From the NCBI GenBank assembly GCA_013203955.1, contig JABMOY010000235.1:1-42174 (forward strand): DNA of 42,174 nt. Reading direction: 5' to 3'. Every line of letters starts with the position of its first letter. The stretch's first letter is position 1. The position numbers and the translations under genes were made by a program. Below the pieces are notes generated by a model. The model had not been told where the DNA came from. It saw nothing but the letters and a program-made list of their open reading frames with translations, and searched no databases. This stretch comes from Rhodospirillales bacterium. Lineage in GTDB: Bacteria; Pseudomonadota; Alphaproteobacteria; Rhodospirillales; Casp-alpha2. Below are positions 39,251 to 42,174 of this stretch, piece after piece.

Positions 39251-40512
39251 TTCACGTGTTCCGCCGGCATGTCCCGTAACCGCCGAATGATCAGGAATTG
39301 TAGAAAGGCCGCGCCAAGACTGACAGCGAATACCCCGGTGAACGACATTGCCTCAACGATCACGGCGCCGGCAAGCGGCAGCAGCGCCGCCGGCGCGACG
39401 AGGGCGTTGAAATAACCGCTGTACGCGGGCCTTCGATCATTCGGTGAGATTTCCATCAGATAACCTAGCATGGCGATGGTGATGCCGTTGCCGACGGCAC
39501 CGAGCAGGAAAAACACCACAACGAACCCCGATATTGCCGGAACCGGCCAATTCCCGCCCAGGGAACTCAAGGCGATAATCAACAACGGCGGCATGGCGCC
39601 GAGCAGAGCAACCCCTTCGTACAAGCTTCGTTTGCCGTAACGGTCGCCCCACCAACCCCAGAGGGCATTCGATAGGAGCGCACCGGTCGTCTGCGCCGCC
39701 AATAGGAACGCGACCCGGGATGCGGTGCCTTCCGTGGCGATAACTTGCAAGACGTAGAACGGAAGCGCCATCGTCACCGCTCCGCCAAGCCACTGCGCGT
39801 GGACGAAAAGCCGGAAGCGCTTGTCCGTTCGCAACACCTCAATCCCGTCTCGCAGGAAATCGGTGAAACCGTTGTCGGCAGCCCGAGGCGGCGGCGCGAC
39901 CGGTTCGCCTGCGGATATGAAAGATAGACTCGAGACTATGAGCAGGCCCGCCCCCAGCAGAACGATAGCGGCGTAACCGTCCGGGAACGCCAACGAATTG
40001 AGCAACCGGTCGGCGGATGCCGCCACCCCAAGCGCCAGCAGGCCGCCGCCAAAGAACCTGATTGCCAGCAACCGGCTCCGTCGTTCAGAGGCGACGGAGC
40101 GGGCAACGATGTCGTTGTAGGGAACCGCAACGATGCCGCTGACAAAGGCATAGGCCATCCACAAAATGAAAAACAGGGCAACGAGGACGCCATGGGGCAA
40201 CCAACCCGCGAGGCTGAGAATCCCGGAGATCGCCACAAGGCACGCGGCACGACCGAAGGCCCCAATCATATAAAACGGCATTCGCCGTTGGCGGCGCTGC
40301 GCTAAATAAGCGACGAAGATCTGTGGGAATAGCCAGCCGTATCGCAAGATGGCGCTTGCCGCCCCGACGGCGTAGGTATTGGCTGTTAACCCATAGACCA
40401 GCGCCGCGATGATGGTGTTTGAATCCACCGCCGCTGCGCCGCCCTGAAAGAAGATGCCGGCCACGGATAATCGCCGGAACCGGCTTTCCGGTTCACGAAT
40501 GACCACCGCCAC
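39247..40512 (-). CDS. MFS transporter
   Basis: This 421-residue, about eleven- to twelve-helix major facilitator has GDRYGKRSLYEGVALL in the second half as the loop signature. The start region overlaps the upstream flippase-like gene by 20 bp, and its end overlaps the GGCT-like gene by 4 bp, so the three are almost surely one transcript and translation unit. No close functional family was recognised. A lipid or glutamyl-compound exporter is one possibility, given the neighbours. Confidence 0.87.
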   Translation of the reverse strand: MAVVIREPESRFRRLSVAGIFFQGGAAAVDSNTIIAALVYGLTANTYAVGAASAILRYGWLFPQIFVAYLAQRRQRRMPFYMIGAFGRAACLVAISGILSLAGWLPHGVLVALFFILWMAYAFVSGIVAVPYNDIVARSVASERRSRLLAIRFFGGGLLALGVAASADRLLNSLAFPDGYAAIVLLGAGLLIVSSLSFISAGEPVAPPPRAADNGFTDFLRDGIEVLRTDKRFRLFVHAQWLGGAVTMALPFYVLQVIATEGTASRVAFLLAAQTTGALLSNALWGWWGDRYGKRSLYEGVALLGAMPPLLIIALSSLGGNWPVPAISGFVVVFFLLGAVGNGITIAMLGYLMEISPNDRRPAYSGYFNALVAPAALLPLAGAVIVEAMSFTGVFAVSLGAAFLQFLIIRRLRDMPAEHVK

Positions 40513-41587
40513 TCTCCTCGATTGACCGTAGGTCGGCTATGGCAACGCCGTTTTGCCATAACGCGAACGCGCCGATGCTCGACACCGTTATCAGACTGGC
40601 GAAATGAACCAGGAGCACCATCGCCAAACTCTGTTCCTCGGCGACACCAAGGAGATTAAGAGCAAAGACACCGCCGACCAAAAAACCGCCCGGAATCCGT
40701 GCGAACCGGGTGAGGATGATGAGAAACCCGAGGAACACGAGCAGGAAAACGTAATCGGTGGGCCGCAGCGCCACGCCGAAGGCAAGCCCGGCCCACAGGA
40801 AATAGGTGGTGGCAACCAGTTTGATCCCGATACTGGCGATGATGATGCCGGCGGTTCGCCAAATTTCGTCGGGCCAAACGATGCCCTCGGTGAAGGATTG
40901 AAGGAATCCTTTGACCGGACCCGAAAAACGGGCCGGCATGCGCACGCCAAGGCGCTCCACCCAACCGCCCGGATGGCGCGCTTGTTGTTTCCAGCGGGCG
41001 AGCAAAAACAATAGTAGGCCAAACAAGACGAGGCTGCCGATGCCGCCGACCACCAATCCCAGGTGAATGTCCCCGTCTGGGTCGGGAAACACGGCGAAAC
41101 CAATAGCGAACGCAACGAAACCCGTAAAGATGACGCCGTCAACGAGACGATCAATCGCCGCCGTCGCCAGGACCGTCCCCATTCGCAACTCTTCCGAACG
41201 GGCAACCAGCCAAGAGCGGACGATTGGACTGATCCCCAAAGGAACAAGAATGTTGGCGAAATAACCGGCCATGATGGCGCCGAACAAGCGTAGCGTCGGA
41301 ATGGGCCGGATTCCATAGAGCAACTGACGCCACTTCCATGCCCTCACCCATTGCTCGGCGGCAATCGTGAGCGGCACCAGTAACAGGAACCCGACGTTGG
41401 CCTGGATGATGACGCCTTGCAGGCGCCCGTAGTCCACGCGCCACAGCACCCAGCCGAGCGCAACCGTGCCGATCAGCGCCCCGCCGATCGACCACCAGTT
41501 CCGCCCTCGAATAATCTCTGCGGCTTCGGTCAATATGCCCATGCGGCAACCCATATCACTGTCGGGAGTCAAGGTACAGTTGGTCAC
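40493..41587 (-). CDS. Flippase-like domain membrane protein (UPF0104/LPG synthase TM type)
   Basis: This protein of up to 364 residues has about eight hydrophobic segments and resembles the lysylphosphatidylglycerol synthase transmembrane/UPF0104 family, with GIRPIPTLRLFGAIMAGYFANILVPLGISP-like helix in two parts near residues 90-120. There is no C-terminal aminoacyl-transferase domain. Several in-frame starts exist (41587, 41554, 41542) and no clear ribosome-binding site favours one, so the N-terminus is uncertain. It heads the flippase-MFS-GGCT operon. A role in moving a lipid or lipid-linked compound is inferred from the family. Confidence 0.8.
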   Translation of the reverse strand: MTNCTLTPDSDMGCRMGILTEAAEIIRGRNWWSIGGALIGTVALGWVLWRVDYGRLQGVIIQANVGFLLLVPLTIAAEQWVRAWKWRQLLYGIRPIPTLRLFGAIMAGYFANILVPLGISPIVRSWLVARSEELRMGTVLATAAIDRLVDGVIFTGFVAFAIGFAVFPDPDGDIHLGLVVGGIGSLVLFGLLLFLLARWKQQARHPGGWVERLGVRMPARFSGPVKGFLQSFTEGIVWPDEIWRTAGIIIASIGIKLVATTYFLWAGLAFGVALRPTDYVFLLVFLGFLIILTRFARIPGGFLVGGVFALNLLGVAEEQSLAMVLLVHFASLITVSSIGAFALWQNGVAIADLRSIEESGGGHS

Positions 41588-41673
41588 GCTTTGGCGGATA
41601 AGGGTCGGGGGGCTTTGCGTGTCATTTCGACGTTATTTATTATACTAAAAATGCGCTTATCGAATTTCTGACC

Positions 41674-41678
41674 GGAGG
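41674..41678 (+). promoter_or_regulatory. Ribosome-binding site for a TTG start
   Basis: GGAGG is 5 nt before TTG 41684, which supports TTG as the start of the VOC gene. Confidence 0.7.
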
Positions 41679-41683
41679 CTGCC

Positions 41684-42064
41684 TTGAGCACGGACAATTC
41701 ACCCCCACCCGCCCCACAAGACCGCTGCATTAATTACATTGAATTCAATGTCGCCGACATCACCGCATCGAAGGATTTCTATGGCAAGGCCTTCGGCTGG
41801 ACGTTCACGGATTTCGGGCCGGACTATTGCGAATTCACGGACGGTCATATGAAGGGCGGGTTCGATGCAACCGGGCCGGGCGGGCCGGTAACGACGGGCG
41901 GGCCGTTGGTGGTTCTATACGGAACTGATCTGGCGGAAATTCTGGACCGCATCGAAGCCGCCGGCGGCAAAATCGTAAAACCGATTTTCGCGTTTCCCGG
42001 CGGCAAACGTTTTCATTTCACCGACCCCGACGGGTATGAGCTGGCGGTTTGGTCGGAGACTTAA
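41684..42064 (+). CDS. VOC family protein (glyoxalase/dioxygenase fold)
   Basis: This 126-residue protein of the vicinal oxygen chelate superfamily has INYIEFNVADITASKDFYGKAFGW near the N-terminus and FHFTDPDGYELAVW at the C-terminus. This type is common in bacteria and is often a resistance or lyase-like protein; metal ligands are not all clear, since the expected first-strand His is replaced by Glu in IEFNV. The start is TTG at 41684. An acidic-proline stretch (DNSPPPAPQDR) precedes the fold. It is divergent from the flippase-like gene. Confidence 0.87.
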   Translation: MSTDNSPPPAPQDRCINYIEFNVADITASKDFYGKAFGWTFTDFGPDYCEFTDGHMKGGFDATGPGGPVTTGGPLVVLYGTDLAEILDRIEAAGGKIVKPIFAFPGGKRFHFTDPDGYELAVWSET

Positions 42065-42120
42065 GAAAAGACCGATATCAGTTCTTGATGCGATTCTTCA
42101 CAGTTCACCGTACGACAACG

Positions 42121-42143
42121 TCTGCTTTACCCCCGAAAGCAGA
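42121..42143. other. Perfect 8-bp hairpin after the VOC gene
   Basis: TCTGCTTT (42121-42128) is fully complementary to AAAGCAGA (42136-42143) around a 7-nt loop. No T-run follows on either strand, so it is not called a terminator. The remaining bases after 42064 hold nothing I can support. Confidence 0.5.
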
Positions 42144-42174
42144 TGGGGTGGATGGCTCCCGCTCCCGGCATCGC

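Noticed and set aside
1-42174. tRNA, rRNA, CRISPR, phage or defence islands
   Set aside because: No cloverleaf with a T-arm, no spaced repeat array and no recognisable phage or defence gene was found by eye. A covariance-model scan would be decisive for RNA genes.

Overview
The window looks like chromosomal DNA from a GC-rich alphaproteobacterium, probably a Rhodospirillales-type environmental or marine lineage. The clues are a GapR/DUF2312 nucleoid protein (essentially an alphaproteobacterial family), a PAS_5-type protein, an aa3-type oxidase operon with ctaB beside it, an MCE/Mla lipid-transport operon, and many short, tightly packed transcription units. No rRNA, confident tRNA, CRISPR array, phage module or intact insertion sequence was found. 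Mobile DNA is limited to a decayed IS30-type transposase start at the left edge and several small palindromic repeats. Everything was read by eye, so family assignments rest on recognised motifs and gene lengths, not on searches.

Layout. 1-5.1 kb: IS30 relic, Tat-exported multicopper oxidase, MAPEG membrane protein, a 3-hydroxyacyl-CoA dehydrogenase that looks trimmed at both ends, an amidohydrolase, and a small secreted Lys/Met/His-rich protein. 5.1-7.6 kb: glyoxalase I, an N-formylglutamate amidohydrolase-like enzyme and a YbdK-type carboxylate-amine ligase, a small cluster around glutamyl/thiol chemistry. 7.6-9.1 kb: a response regulator with a degenerate Hpt-like tail, and gapR. 9.1-15.2 kb: a seven-gene minus-strand operon. 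Read in its direction it encodes a GAF-PP2C-HATPase regulator, a STAS protein, an MlaE permease, an MlaF ATPase, an MlaD/MCE protein, an auxiliary lipoprotein and the APS kinase CysC. 15.3-15.8 kb: a MerF-like membrane protein overlapping a GDCCVxC protein. 15.8-21.8 kb: a cytochrome c oxidase operon (II, I, two subunit III paralogues, IV) with divergent ctaB (haem O synthase).

21.8-29.7 kb: two LysR regulators, each divergent from a likely target (a flavin-type oxidase and a YbfB/YjiJ-type MFS), an alpha/beta hydrolase-OsmC fusion, a HAD dehalogenase, an orphan zinc-binding ZnuA and a secreted metallo-beta-lactamase-fold hydrolase. The HAD-MFS-LysR block is bounded by an exact 30-bp direct repeat derived from the 3' end of znuA, which suggests an insertion or rearrangement there. 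29.8-36.7 kb: a pentapeptide-repeat membrane protein, M32 carboxypeptidase, thrC translationally coupled to an M16 peptidase, a small hypothetical protein and a YqgE protein, with two families of palindromic repeats between them. 36.8-42.1 kb: a PAS protein whose frame runs into an MFS gene on the other strand, then a three-gene operon (flippase-like membrane protein, MFS, gamma-glutamylcyclotransferase-like) and a VOC protein with a TTG start.

The strongest candidates for new biology are the phosphatase/kinase-STAS module fused to an MCE lipid transporter operon that ends in cysC, and the 30-bp repeat-bounded cassette at the znuA 3' end. Most of the rest reads as ordinary core or accessory metabolism.
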